The position numbers were made by a program, and so were the translations under genes. Shown here in pieces: positions 40,501 through 53,852 of a stretch of DNA of 64,000 nt. Within the stretch, counting starts at the first letter, position 1. Each line of letters starts with the position of its first letter. The DNA is taken from positions 992,001-1,056,000 of the forward strand of contig SRSI01000060.1 of assembly GCA_005656395.1 (NCBI GenBank), written 5' to 3'. The notes under the pieces were generated by a model. The model did not search any database. It saw only the letters and a list, made by a program, of their open reading frames with translations, and was not told the DNA's origin. Source of the stretch: Strongyloides papillosus (taxonomy: Eukaryota > Nematoda > Chromadorea > Rhabditida > Strongyloididae).

Positions 40501-42240
40501 AAGTAGAATATTTTACCTTCAAGTCTAACATAATTTGTAGTAATTAAGAAATCAGGGAAACGATCAAGAAAGTTATTACCAAGAAGTACTTTATTTTTGA
40601 GTACGTTATCGTTTAACACATAAACATTCACTTGGTGTTTAATGTTTTTATCAACAAATAAAATGATGTGATGGAAGTCTGTTTAGAGACACAACCAATA
40701 CTCTTAACAGATTTATGAGTTGGAAGTATTTTTAGTTTAAGATCTTCTACTAATTCATGATGAATAAATGACACATTAGAACTACTATCAAAATGAACAT
40801 TACTATCAATTCCATTAATTTTAATGTTGAGATCTTATGAACTATCTTTTCAGCAAAAGTGCATTGTTGATCAGAACTAAATTCAGTTTTTGTGTTATAA
40901 TATTATAGTTGAACAAGTATTTTTATCGTGTAATCGTCTTTTGGCTTTCCTTCCTGTTTTCTTCTACAATATTCTTCAAAATGATTTCTAAATTGGCAGT
41001 TATTAAATTTATTTATAATTACATTTGAACTATAATAACTAGACGAACTTCTATCGGAATTCTTGCTTTTGGATTTATGAAGAAGTTTTTTTCTAGCTAT
41101 ATTTTCTAAGTGTCTGAGAATAAGATCTTCAACTAGTAAGTGATTTTGTTTAGAATAATCACGAACAAAATGACCACAGATCATTATCTTTTACTTAATA
41201 ACTCTTTAAGTCTAAATTTAAATGCAAATTGAGCTTAAGAATCAAGTAACGCTTTGTATGCTTTAATAGAAGGCTTATGCAGATTACGGATGGACAAAGC
41301 AAAATTTAAATAGTCAATAGAAACAGAAAGATATTGTGTGGTAATTGAATCACGTGAAGCAGAAGTTGTAAATACTTCAATGCATCTGTCAGCACAATCT
41401 TTAAAGGATTAACTTTTTAAAGCAATTGGGAAAGGTTGACTTGTTTCTAAATCAACTCTATACTTGAATCTACGAATTAAATATGCTTTAGGAATTTGAT
41501 CTAACTCGGCATTTTCTTTAAACTGATTAACAAAATCTTCTAAAGAATACGTAGCAGTTTTAGGACAGAAGTTTATTATACCAAAGATGAGTCCGCAATC
41601 CTTAAAGGAGAATTTCTGAGCCATAATAACAGAAAAAACAGTTTTATCTTCAATGTATAAAACAAGATTGGTTTGATTTAATTATAAGGAAGATAAATCT
41701 TCTTCCAGATGGGAGTTTAAAACTGTATCGTGTTCTTTTTAAGTATCAAACAAAAGTTTTAAAAAGTTTATTAGGGTCTTTAGATAATTCATGTACAATA
41801 AAAGTTAAAATTATAAAAATTATACCAAATGAATTAATGGATTCATTGTTTAGAGTATTATCAAATAGTAGAGTATTATCATTGTCAGAAATCTTAACTA
41901 CGATATAGTACCAGTTGGGATTAGTACGTTTTGATAATCGAAGGTTGCTAGATTGTAAATATTCAACAAAAGGATCAGAATTTACCATGTTTTCAAGTGA
42001 ATAAGATGTTTTTGAGTAAGAAAGATAATTTTCAAAAAAAAACGTCATGATTGCCTTAAATGAGTAATTCTAATTGACTAGCTCTCACTATTCCAGAAAT
42101 TACTGTGTGATTTACAAACAAAATCTTTTTCAAATAAATTTAAGATGACAGCTTTCTGGTCAGAAGAAAGATTTAACCAGCTGTCTTCGAAGTAGTTTAC
42201 AATTTGGTTCTTTGGAGCCAGGTTGTATTTTATTCATAAT
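37600..42240 (-). pseudogene. Ty3/gypsy retrotransposon relic, gag-protease-RT-RNase H-integrase, split by a MITE
   Basis: Reading down the minus strand: gag (about 42240-40900, with a decayed knuckle near 41000: CQFRNHFEEYC); aspartic protease (FDSSSNVSFI near 40790, LGNNFLDRF near 40570); reverse transcriptase with the YADD catalytic box near 39870 and KCKFVQIEITKFGW near 39745; RNase H (FHVCINASSMRMGAAIAQ near 39420, first Asp changed to Asn); linker; and integrase end with HHLKNSLIERSH near 37670. Domain order RNase H then integrase and the KCKF wording are gypsy-type. Frames are broken in at least six places. A piggyBac-like MITE (38110-38796) separates RNase H from integrase. No long terminal repeats were recognised. 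Confidence 0.8.
38110..38796. mobile_element. 687-bp piggyBac-like MITE inside the gypsy relic
   Basis: Inverted termini CCCTTTCAGCCCTAAACTTG (20 bp, perfect). Flanks are TTAA on the right (38797-38800) and TTTA on the left (38106-38109), the latter one change from TTAA. TTAA targets and CCC-starting ends are piggyBac hallmarks. The interior is non-coding. Removing it brings the gypsy RNase H and integrase pieces together. Confidence 0.7.
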
Positions 42241-45200
42241 TAATTTGTAGCTTTTACCAGTAAATACTTTGCTACAGATTTTGATGGAAATACAATGATA
42301 TATGATGTAAGGTTGGAAAATTAGAAGATGATTTGATTACCAGATTTGACGACATATCTAAATATATACCAGGATGTAGTAAATATTTTTTTGGGATCTA
42401 TATATATCTAAATAAACATAAATTACTAAGAATATTTAAACATAAAAAACTTTAGTGATGAGAAAAGAATGATTTTTATTTTTCCTTGAATTTATTTATA
42501 TCCAATTTCGTTACATGGGTTTACAATCAAGCTTAGTGACATGGACTTATCATTAATTAATTTTCATATAGTGATTAAAAGATTTTTGAGAATAAAAGAA
42601 TATTCAAAAAAGGTTAACGAAATTCTTTCTGACATAGTACTATTTTATTGCTATTTTAAAGCTTATGTTATTGTATTATACAAATATTAGATGGACATAT
42701 TTTTCTACAGTGTCTTTTGATTTTCTCTATAGACAAAATATATATTAACAACCTGCAATTTTGAAATTTTATAAAATTTATTTAAAAATGTTTTATATTA
42801 TGTACAATATGTAAATAATTAATTGATTTCTTTTATCAAAAACATTAAAATTTTTATTACTAAATAAATTACAATTAATTTATGTTTGAATAAATATTGA
42901 ATATAAATAAAAACTTGAGCTATATAGAAATAAATGTATTTTTAGGTTATTGTTATTTACTATAGTTATTCAAAAAATAATTCTTATTGATTAAAAAATT
43001 TGAATTATTTAAGAAGAAATTTTTGATTTTAGTATGCTATAAAAGTATATCTTATTATTTGACTTTGATACCTTTTTTTTGAGACTCTCAGTAAAATTTG
43101 TATTTTTTACTTACTTTAATATATTTATAAATAAAATACTAGTAAACAGGAAGCATTACCTAATTGAATGATTGTATATGATAGATATTTTGTGTAGTAT
43201 ATTTTATAAATTTAGCACATATACAGTGTTTTTGCATTTCAGACAAAAATAAATATAGAATTTTTTTTATAAAAAAAACCATTTTTTTGATTATTATTAC
43301 TTTTACTGGAAAAATTTTATTTTTAAGTATACTTATGATTTAAGAAGTAATTTTTAAGAAAAATTAAATGATAGTATGGAGAGTGCCACATAGAATACTG
43401 TCTGAGATGACACACTCGATTTTTAAATACTTGGCGACATTTTTTTTATATAAATTGGATCTTATTGTTTTCTAAATATTTATTTACTTTTAAACGAAGT
43501 GAAAATAAGAAATTAAAATGCAGTTAATACCTTTGATGAAATAAATATTAAAATATATAAAATAATAATATTTTATTTTATCTTTTTAATTTTGTTTTCT
43601 GTCAATTTATTTTTCTTTACATTACTAAAATGTTTACTGCTAAATATTTTTATAATTATATACTATATTTATATGATTTAATATGTACATTATTTTTTTA
43701 ATTTGTAAGATAAAATGTTTTGGTAGAAAACGTGATAAAATTTTTAAATTAAGTATTTATTTACACCTATGAAAATTATTATTATTTTAATTTTTACAAA
43801 CATCATAACATTATTTAGTGTTTTTATCGACATTTACATGAAAACATATATTAAAAACATCTCTATTGTAAACATAAAAAGCATTTTTAGAGTTGATACC
43901 AATTTGGGTAAATATTGAACTAGTTTTTGAAATAATAATATTAAAAATTACTTTGAACAAGATATATAATTTATGCTTCACCGATTTATTTCACTTCAAA
44001 CGTTTTTCTCGAATAAAGATTTTGTTTATGTTAACATTAAGATTATTTTTTCTTAAAAAGCTATTAAACATTTGCATAAATTTGTATTATAAATAAAAAA
44101 TTCCAGTTATTCAACTTTAATTGTAGCTAAATTCTTTTTTTAGCTCAATTTTTCTCTGTTTAAAAACAAAATGGTTTTAAAAATTTTTAAACTAACATTA
44201 AAAAGAATGATTAACTGCTCTTTTTTATATATAAAACAATATTAATAAAGTAAATTCAATAATAACTGTTCGATATAAATATAAATTTAAAAGTAACTTA
44301 TTGTTATCAGAAAAAATTAAGAAATTTATTATTTAACTTATTTGGAAATATAAAATTAATATTCAATATGAAAAAAAAATTTGCATTCTTATAAAGGTTA
44401 TTATGCAACATTTTTATATAAACCATAACTTGCTTTTTTTAACAAATTGATATATACATTTTGTACAAAATTAATTATTCTATATGATTGTAATCGTTAG
44501 TAAATCTTTTTACTAGATTATCTAGATTTATTTTAACATAAAATAATATCTATCTTTTTGCATGAATTTATGACCATTAATTCTTGACGTTTATGAATTA
44601 GTTTTCGTTTCAACATTGTACATAATTTGTATCGTTTTGACCTGTTGATCGAACCGAAAATAGTAAGTTTTGCATTAGCTTTGGTATTTTTTTTCGAAAT
44701 TCTCCTGGCACATTTTTGGTAGAATATCATATCGGAGGTGAGAAGAAATTATTTATTAGGTGAAAAATTCCAAAAAGTATTCATAAACAACTAAAGGTTT
44801 GGTAGTGTACATATAACAACTTTAAGATTCATTTCATTATCTCTAATTTTTGGTACAATTTTCAAACTGTTTGGTAAATGTACTACACCCTCTCTATATT
44901 ATCTATAAAAATTATTGGTATCTTCAGTTGCGGTATTGTTATTTGAAACTCGTAGAACATATAATGTTGTAATTTTTGTTTAACCGTATTATGTTTAGCA
45001 AAAGGAAATTAGCATAGATAACATAGCAAATTTTATTTATACAAATTATAATGTTATGAATTGGTACTATCAAATTATCAAAAAACTCAATTGCTGATCA
45101 TTTGTAATCATAATTTTTTTATAATATAAAATGACATTGAAAAAAGTCAGAACTTATACAACAACTTAATATTCAGATTTTGAGTGTATTGCTTAGATTA

Positions 45201-45674
45201 ACAACTAACTATTTTAATACAACTAGAATTTGTGGGAAAAATTTAGGTTAAATAATACTATTTTCTATAATAGACGATTTGGAAAATTATTTTTTCTTCT
45301 ATATTGCATAGTTTTATAGAAAATTTTTAGTATTATTTATCATTAAAAATCTGTACGTTTTCTACAATAATTATATTATTAAATCAAATTATCTTTATAA
45401 CCAATAAATTTGTTTTAATTATTAAATTAATTTTTAAGAAGGCAATTTCAAGAAAAGCAATTGTAAAATTTTAAACTATTTATAAGATAAGGAGTATTTT
45501 GGCAAAAAGTGAAGAAAATTTTTTGATATTTAGATTTTAAAATAAATTTTATTGATAATAAAATATTTTATGTTTTTACACTTCTGAGAAATAACTTTAA
45601 ATATGGTGTTTTATAGTAAAAAATTTCTTTTGCATTTAAATTTATATAAAAAACAATTAAATTTTATTTTCATG
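42241..45674. other. A+T-rich intergenic, 3.4 kb, no supported gene
   Basis: Long A and T runs. Frames at 43893-44096 and 44533-44730 have no recognisable motif and no splice extension. The part next to 45675 is downstream of the potassium channel gene and should contain its 3' end. Confidence 0.5.
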
Positions 45675-47469
45675 TTATATGTCAGATTCTTTTAATATGA
45701 ATGGAACATATAAAACCGAGGCATTTTTGTTGGTTGGTATTAACAAACGGTGAATTATATTTGGTGATGCATTAATATTTTTTAATTGCTTTGTTACCGG
45801 CTTATCATAGCTTTTATTTTGTACAATATATCCGTCGGTATCGGTTATATCATTTGGTAATATCTAAAATAATCATATTGGAAATTTTTTTATTATTTAA
45901 ATACCTTAATGTTATTATCTTTGACAAGTTTTTGGACAGCTTGACTAAGGGGTTCATATAGAATGTTTTTTTGTTGATATTGTAAATCAGCTAAAATATA
46001 ATCTAATTCTCGTGCTTGTTTAGTATTTAAAACTGCTCCACGAACTTGGACAATCTTACCACCAGCTGTTCGAATTACATCAATACCTGTATGTTTTAAA
46101 AGATTTTCACCGACTTGTAATCCTGTTATTACAGCACCTTTAGCATCTCCCATTTTTGTACCAATATAATGTATTTTGCGTATATATTCAGTACCGGCTA
46201 AATCTATGCACATAGTTGCTAATGATAATCCAAGTATTATGTATGCCATTGTAAAGAACATATAAAATTGATCTGTTGGTACAATATCACCAAAGCCTTT
46301 AAAAACAGATTTTTTTATTAAGCATAAAATTATACTTATATGTATACACTTACCAACTGTAGCCATTGTTATAAAACAAAAATAAAAAGCTTCAAAATAC
46401 GTCCATCCTTCAAGAGATTGAAAAAGTAATCCTCCAAGTGCTGTATAACAAACTAACACTAATAAAACCATTATAATAGGAATACGAAGAGCATCTTGAT
46501 CACTACTCTCCTCCGAATCACTATCCATTTCATTTAAATTTATACTACCAGCCTTTATTGGAGTAGAACATCCACTATGTTGTGGAGTATTTAATGATCT
46601 CTCTTTATAATGATGTGATATTCTTCTTGATTGTTTTTTAAGTTTTCTAACCAATACTCTATAACTTTTGTACAAATAACTAAAAAGATCAGATAAAAAT
46701 TTTCCGATATCAGCAATTGTTACAAGAAGTAGTGGTATTCCTAAGAGTGCAAATAAAATGCAAGCTATACGTCCACCAAATGTGGCAGGAACTAAATTTC
46801 CATAGCCAATAGTGGTTATTACAGTTGTTGCAAAAAATACACTATTTGGAAATGTCCATAATGTTTCATCACCATTCGTTCGATTTAATAAATGTCGTTC
46901 ATTAATAAATTGATTTCGATATGCTTGAAAAATATTTTTTACTAATTGTTCGAAATATTCCTGTCCTAAACTATTAAATGATTCCCTGGATATAATTGTA
47001 TTACCAGATTGAGTTAAATTCCAAATATTATCGTGGAATGAATCTCTCAACCCAAAAATAGTTTGTAATTCTTTTTCTTTTGTCTAAAATGTTATCAATA
47101 GCTTAAAAAAATTAATACTCTTACCAATCTTTCGTTAGATTCTTCAAGAGAGTGAAATACTTTTGCTCCAATTAATAAATAAACGATAAGTAAAAGTACC
47201 AAACCAACATGTGGCAAAATTATTTTGGCATACTAAATATTATTAATTTGTAAACTAAGCTTTAATGTTACCTTAAAAACTTTAGTTTGCTTTTCTTGAC
47301 CTTTTTCCATATCTGTATCGTCAGATAGTGGTGGTCCTGCAGCTGTTAAATCAAACTCCATAGGAATATCGTCATTTTCAGGTTCCGACTCTTCTGAGCT
47401 GACATTAAAATTGTCATCTCCTGAATTAGGAAAAACAACCGTTTCTCTTAACATTTTTAAATTGGACAT
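45675..47469 (-). CDS. Two-pore-domain (TWK-type) potassium channel, 538 aa, five exons
   Basis: Background K+ leak channel in the plasma membrane; sets resting potential in neurons and muscle (family knowledge). Exons by splice and frame continuity: 47469-47272, 47232-47125, 47083-46354, 46296-45905 and 45863-45675; introns 39, 41, 57 and 41 bp. Seen: acidic N-terminus; TM1 (about residues 70-95); first pore TTVITTIGYGNLVPATF; TM2; basic loop; TM3; second pore whose filter reads TVGFGDIVPTD only after removing the 57-bp intron; TM4. Both filters (GYG, GFG) are intact. The last exon adds about 62 residues that a simple reading would miss because the frame hits a stop inside the final intron. 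It is a nematode TWK member, but the exact orthologue cannot be assigned by eye. Confidence 0.92.
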
Positions 47470-48550
47470 TTATACCATATTCTTTACTACTTAAATAAAA
47501 TTGTTTATACTTTCAAAAAGAGTGTTTTGTAATATTAAATAAAGAAAAAAATTTATTTTAATTAGGGTCTTAAATTGTAATAATTAATTGAACATAATGT
47601 TATAATTAGTTAACATATCTTTATTTCAAAAATTATTGTAGATAACAATAAAAAAATATCATATTTGTGCAATTTTTTACTTGTTATATTATAAAATTTT
47701 GATTTATATAATTAAATGAAACTATTTACAAAATAATAAATGCTGTCGAAGCAACGAATATTTAAATTAATAAAGTTAAATTAATTAAATAATAAATTCT
47801 TGAAATAATATACATAAAAATCTAAAAATATTTTATCTTATTTAAATAATCTATATCATAATTATTGTTCTCAAGAAAGATATCTTTAAATAAATTTGAA
47901 ATTAAAAAGAATATTAAGAGATGTGTTGGTAATGCATTTAAATCACAATTTAAAGAGGTAGAAATATTGTTTCTTCTAATTATTTTTCTGTTTACCTCAT
48001 ATCTATACATCACATATTAAATAAAATAATCATTTAGTTTTCATAGCTATTGTTTGTTAAAAAGTATAATAACAACCAGTGTAATATATCAAAATTAATG
48101 AATATAAGTAGACTTAAAAATCATATAACTTTATTTTTAATGAAAAAAAGATGTTTTTTGATATAAATTGTTAATTTTATAAATAATAAAAATTAACATA
48201 TTTTTATTCGTTAAAATGTTTAATTTTAATAAAATATCAGACAAACAACGCACTTTAAAAAAAATAGAATCTATTTGATAAAGAACCATTGGGACAAAAT
48301 TTTTTCTATAAATCATTAAGAAAATAAATTTTTTTTGTCAATGTTTGGTAAGATCAGCCAGAAAAAAGATTTCCATATTTTGGATTTGATTTTATCTCTT
48401 AATACAAAGTAAATTTAAGAAATTGGAGAAATTGGTTTCATGTGCATTGATAGTATGAAGCATGGATGGAATTGTAATAAATTTTTTTAAAAAGCTTGAT
48501 CGTTTAAAACAAAAGTGTAATGAGAATAACTTTGACAATATTTTTAAAGT
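47470..48550. other. Intergenic between potassium channel and neuropeptide gene
   Basis: A+T-rich. The 63-codon frame at 47822-48013 shows no motif. No other feature seen. Confidence 0.45.
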
Positions 48551-48821
48551 TTACTTTCTTCCAGAAGGTATAAAGTGAAAGTTATCACCTCCTTGTGTTC
48601 CAGCCATATATTCAGCAAGAGACAATCCAATGCTAGCTAAAAAAAATAAATCAGATTTTTATAATTTTAGACTTACGAGAACGTTTTCCTTTGATAAGCA
48701 TTGTTTTATACATATTATCATAGTCTGGAGCAACATAATCCATATCAAAAGTTCCAGTTGGCCAGGCAATAGATAGAGTAGTGAGTGAAGCAAAAAGGAA
48801 AATAACGAAAAGAAGATTCAT
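48551..48821 (-). CDS. Neuropeptide-like precursor, 76 aa, two exons
   Basis: Exons 48821-48677 and 48636-48551 with a 40-bp GT-AG intron; the frame is continuous across it. Seen: signal peptide (about residues 1-20, ending near SIAWP), an acidic/Tyr-rich spacer, a dibasic site KGKR at about 45-48, and then one peptide starting SPSIGLSLAEYMAG and ending FIPSGRK before the stop. Gly-Arg-Lys at the end is a processing and amidation signal, so the predicted product is a single C-terminally amidated peptide of about 25 residues. Family knowledge: prohormone convertases cut at dibasic sites, and an exposed C-terminal Gly is converted to amide in secretory vesicles. I do not recognise which peptide family it is. 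The gene is too short to stand out as a long frame. Confidence 0.75.
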
Positions 48822-49554
48822 ATTTATTGCTCTAAAATTAGAAAAATAATACTGTTAGTATATCAAAAATATTTTGCTTTTTCATTCAACAAAGCTTTGT
48901 ATTTATACTAAAAATTTAAAGATGTGCTCATATGCATCTGAATTAATAAAATTAAATGATATTTAAATTTATTTAATAACAAGCAAGCGTAAAATTTTGT
49001 TTTATTGTTTATATGAATACTCCTTAATGAAAATAAAATTACCAAATAATTTGCTTATTTTTTTATATAAATACTAAGAAAGAAAATTAATTTAATTAGA
49101 GTGGGAATAATTAACATGTTTAAGATGATTGAATGATACACTATATGTACTTATTAAAAAAATAAAATATGACTATAAAAACGTAATTAATTATTTATTT
49201 TTATTGTAGCACAAAAATAGTATTATATTGGAAATATTTTAAAATGTGATTAGTATAAATAAATTTTACTTAAAAGATTTTTTTCCATTTTTAATTACTC
49301 AAATAATTTCTTTAGAAATTTAATATAAATATCCTTCATATGTAGCGTTTTGTGACCGGAAAGATACACATGAATATTTTTTATTACTTATTAAAACATA
49401 AATTTTTTTATTGTTTCTAATTAATAAATAAATATCTAGTTTGAATACAACAATATGTTTTTTTGAATTCCATGGTAATTATTATGTAACTCTTATTTTT
49501 ATTGTAAAAATCTAACTTTTTTTTTTACTTGAGTTTGTTCATTTTTGATATTTT
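48822..49554. other. Intergenic, no feature seen
   Basis: A+T-rich DNA upstream of the neuropeptide gene and downstream of the RING protein gene. No reading frame or motif. Confidence 0.45.
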
Positions 49555-51009
49555 TTAAAATAACGAATGCAGAAATGTTGTCTGACCATCTTTATATTCA
49601 TTTTTGAATTTATTTACCATTGTTCTACATAAAGGACATGTATCTTTCCTATCAAACCATGTAGATATGCATTCTTTACAAAATATGTGATTACAATCTA
49701 ATTTTATTGGATTCGTAAAATTAGAATAACAAATACCACATTGTGAATCACCGCTAATTTCTTCTGGTAATGGTTTTGTTGATGGAAATGGTGTTGGGGA
49801 AAAGATTGTTTTTGTGCACATCCAAAAATCATAAAATATTGAAATCGAGAAGTTTGCTTTTAATGCAATGTATAATATTTGAAAAAAAATTGAATCAAAA
49901 AAGACAATCCACTGAGCCATAGGCAAAATATGAGCATAAATTTTACCTGTCATTTCAATCCATTGATACATACATCTCACTTTATGTTGTTGAAGGTATG
50001 GTATTAATGAGACAAACATTTTTAATATTAAAATAATATCTATAAAAAAGAGATCCGTAACAAGAGTGACAAATAATGTTGTAAAAATATTTATTGGTGG
50101 CCATTTACTTATTTGATCTTCTAAGATTATTGAATATACCATGAAATCTAAGTGAAACCATGTTATGCAAAACCACATTCTAAATATTGTTCCCATAATC
50201 ATTGCAATTGTTAATTTCCTTGAGCATTTGTTAACAAATCTTTTAGCAACTGATTTTTGCGATGCAATTATTAATACTAAACCAATACCAGCTAAACAAT
50301 TATCCATAAATACTTTAAGGAGAGCGAGAATTAAAAATGGAATTGTTAATGCTATCCAACTACTAATTCCGTTACGTCTTAACTGTAACAAGGGCTAAAA
50401 AATTTAACATTAAAAAAATAATAAAAAATTTACTCTAGGATTATTTTGAAGATTTTCATCTCCTTGTTCTTGTTGCTGAATATTTGCTGTAAATTGTCCT
50501 CTATTAGTATAAACATCACTTATACTTGAAGCTAGAAAGCTAAAAAAAGATGTTGTGTATGGATTTATATCATCATTTGTAATATTTGGTGATGATTCAC
50601 GGAAAATATTACGACGTCCTTCTGTTGATGATGATGACGATGGTGCATCTATATTATGAAGGGTCTGGTGATTATTATTTTGTTGATTTTCTTCTATATT
50701 AACAAAATTATCACCCATTCTTTGTGTCAATAGTATCCTATCAATACCTCCAATAGAATTTATAGTAGAAACTTCTTCTGATGGTGTTATAGATATATTA
50801 TATAATGAAGAAGCTCTTTGTTGATTAAATTGATGTCTCCTTATATCTCTCCTATCATCATCATCACTGACACTTATGGATATGTAACCAACAGAATGAT
50901 TTTCTCCTATATCTTGTTGTAATGCAACTAGTGCAGGAGAAGATCTAGATGATGGTCTATTTATATTTACTCGCCCTGATTCAATATCTACTTTTTGTAT
51001 TGATGACAT
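49555..51009 (-). CDS. RING finger multi-pass membrane protein (RNFT1/RNFT2 family), 471 aa, two exons
   Basis: Probable E3 ubiquitin ligase of the endoplasmic reticulum; vertebrate RNFT1 acts in ER-associated degradation (family knowledge). Exons 51009-50434 and 50394-49555, 39-bp intron, phase 0. Seen: hydrophilic Ser/Asn/Gln-rich N-terminus (about 1-190), five or six membrane segments (about 200-395), then a RING-HC domain (about 408-448) with C-x2-C, C-x-H-x2-C-x2-C and C-x2-C (CGICYSNFTNP to CPLCR). The end YKDGQTTFLHSLF resembles the WKDG tail of RNFT proteins. All eight zinc ligands are present. The start at 51009 gives the only long in-frame beginning; the N-terminus is low complexity and may be variable. 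Confidence 0.88.
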
Positions 51010-52044
51010 ATTGTTAGTAAAAATTTATAAATTATTATTCTATTTAATTAATATTCGAGAATATCTATATGTTAAATAGCTAAAAATGTATAAAAAAATA
51101 ATAATAGCAAGTAAAAAAAATATTATTAATAAAATGTATTACTATAATATTTACTAAATAAAGTATAAGATAAAAAATCCTGTGACTTAAAATTATACGT
51201 AAAATGTATGCATCGAATTAAAAATTATAATATGACATATACATATATTTAGGCACTGAAATAATAGATGTTTCAGATATAAAATTCCATTCCGTAAACA
51301 AATGTTCAAGAACGATCGTTGTAAGACGTGAGTTTTTAAAAACACACAAATGTGCGAAAATGTATAATTTTTGTGTGTGAGAAAATATAGAAATTTTTAA
51401 TGACATCAATTTAAATATCTATATTTAAGTAAAGTACTACAAACTATATATATTTTTATGCAAAAAATATAGAAGTAAATGCATAACATATTTGAATACA
51501 AAGTAACTACAACTTGCATATACTTGTTAAAATCAAATAAATTATACATTTGATTCTAAATAATATTGAAGATGTTATAGATAATTTATAATGTAAATTG
51601 AAGACGTAATTAAATGACTTTTTAATAATATATATAATAAATAATGAGAAAACGATTAAAAATACTTTTTCTGATAAAAATGTTTGAAAAAAAAGTTATG
51701 TTATAATTATTTTATTATTATGTAAAAAACTCATATTTTCTGCTATATTATTACAAAGAATATCTAACATTATAATTATTACTAAAGCGTTAAAAACAAA
51801 TTTATTATTTATGTTGAAAGATTAATAAAAGTTATGATAAGAAAATTTTTTTCCATAATATTGTTATGGCACTACTTAACGTAATCTTTATAAATAAGAC
51901 TTTAAATTTAATAATTCATTGTAAGAAATATAAATTCCAGCAAAAATAATGAACATATACTAGTAAAATGTTAAAAAATAAAATTTTGTTAGTTTCTGTA
52001 TTCCAACTTTGCTAATAATAATTTTTTGGTTTTATCTTGTTAAT
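51010..52044. other. Intergenic, no supported gene
   Basis: A+T-rich. The frame at 51218-51409 has no motif or splice extension. Probable promoter region of the RING protein gene near 51010-51100, without a distinct box. Confidence 0.45.
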
Positions 52045-52547
52045 TTAAAAAATAATTTCATATAAATTTTTTAATATTATCATAAACAATAACGTTAAAT
52101 ATCCTTGTGAGGTATATAAATTTAAAATAATGTATGCTGAAGATTTAGATTTCTTTTCATTATAAACATTTTTGTTATTATGATTAAATGTTGTGGAATT
52201 AGTTGAAAATTTAATTCCATTTTCTACATTATTGTTTTGCTTTGAGCTTATGTTATATATTTCTTTATTATTAACATGTTTATCAATTTCAGTTGAATCT
52301 AAATATGTATAGTTATAATATATTTAGTAATAATTAAAAAAAAAGATAATTTTTACCTTCATTAAAAAAAAGATCTTTAGTTATTACTTCGTCTTTCTCA
52401 ATAGTTATAGCCGGTGGATCAAAGGACATGGAAAAGGTAGTTGAAAAAATTATGGATACTAATATTAAATTTATTTTATTATTAAATACTTAATTATTTT
52501 AAAAACTTACATAATAAAAACATAAAATAATATATTAATTTGTTCAT
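52045..52547 (-). CDS. Small secreted or membrane-anchored protein, 130 aa, three exons
   Basis: Exons 52547-52511, 52458-52357 and 52298-52045; introns 52 and 58 bp with GTAAG/GTAAA donors and TTAG/TTTAG acceptors; the frame stays open through all three. Seen: N-terminal signal peptide of about 22 residues (the first intron lies inside it), a hydrophilic Asn/Lys-rich middle with N-x-S/T sites (NIS, NST), and a hydrophobic C-terminal stretch of about 20 residues ending at the stop. That end could be a membrane anchor or a GPI-attachment signal. No family recognised. Support is the concordant splice signals plus signal peptide; in A+T-rich DNA a chance model cannot be excluded. Confidence 0.55.
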
Positions 52548-53852
52548 TTTAGAAAAAAAAAACTTATATTAAAAAAATACAGTGTTTAAAAGTCGATTAA
52601 AATAAATTTAAAAATAATTAATAATAAATAAATTTCCTTAGATAATATTATATTTGTAAAGGGAATATTTTTAATATAGTTCAAAAATTATTTAAGTTTA
52701 TAGATGTTCAACTATTTATATAATAAAAGTAAATCAATAAAACATGATCTAGTTTTAACAATAAATTATTTTTATGGTATGACAGGAAGACCTTAATTCC
52801 ATTCATAAATGTGATTCAATATAATTAAAGTTTTGGAGTAAAAAAATTCCATTTCATAAAATAAACTTATTATTCATCAAGTTTTCTTCAAATTGTTTTA
52901 TAAAAAAATACTTTTGTCAAATTATAACATTTTTGAAGAGATCTCATTAAAGATATATCATTGAAAATGTAACTTATTGTTCTGGTACTATTTTAGAATT
53001 AACCTGTTTAATACAACTTTTTTACGTTACAATTAAGTAATATTATGTAATTTTATAATAATTAAAAATTTATTTATTCTCACAGTAGTATCATAATATA
53101 AAGAAAAATGATCAGAGTTTTGACAAAATACACATGATATGTGTATTAATTTACAATGAAGTCACTTTCTTAGTAAATAAAAATTGAATAAAAAAATAAC
53201 TTTCCCAGTTTGTACAATACAATTATATTCAAAAAATAATAATATACTAGTAAAGAATGAAAATTCTGAAAATGTGATTTCAATACAAATGAACTTTTAA
53301 CTAAAAAAATAAAATGTTATTTTGAAAATTAACTGCATTAAAAAAATTCAAATATTGGCATTGATTAATTTCTTTTAAAAAGCATTAGTATAAATAAATT
53401 GTATATAAATGTTTGGTATTATATAATAGTAATACTTCACAATTTAAAATTAAATGAATTAAATTAAAGGAAGCATTATATAAAACAAAATAAAATATTC
53501 TAAATACAACAATATAAGTTGCATTTGTAAAAATATTCAAATTATGACTACAAAGTTATTATATAACGAAATTACATTGACGATTTTGAGTGCTCAATAT
53601 ATCTAAAGATATTTTAACTAACTAAATTTGCACATCAAATAATTCTTGAAATTTAATTTTAGTATTCTTCTTGACTGAATTATCTGACCTCGTCTGTAGT
53701 GTGGGAAATGTTTTGATTAAATTTGATGTAATTGTGTTAAAATGATAATAAGCATATTCTAGTTAAAAAAATACGTGTTCAATTTTTTTTGAAGTACCCT
53801 GCTAAAATTGGACATTATAGTTAAGAATATTTGTAGTATAATAATTCATAAT
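52548..53852. other. Intergenic, no supported gene
   Basis: A+T-rich spacer between the small secreted protein gene and the Disabled homologue. It contains the 3' flank of the latter. No motif seen. Confidence 0.45.

Noticed and set aside
44533..44730. 65-codon Lys/Arg-rich frame
   Set aside because: No motif, no splice signals linking it to other exons.
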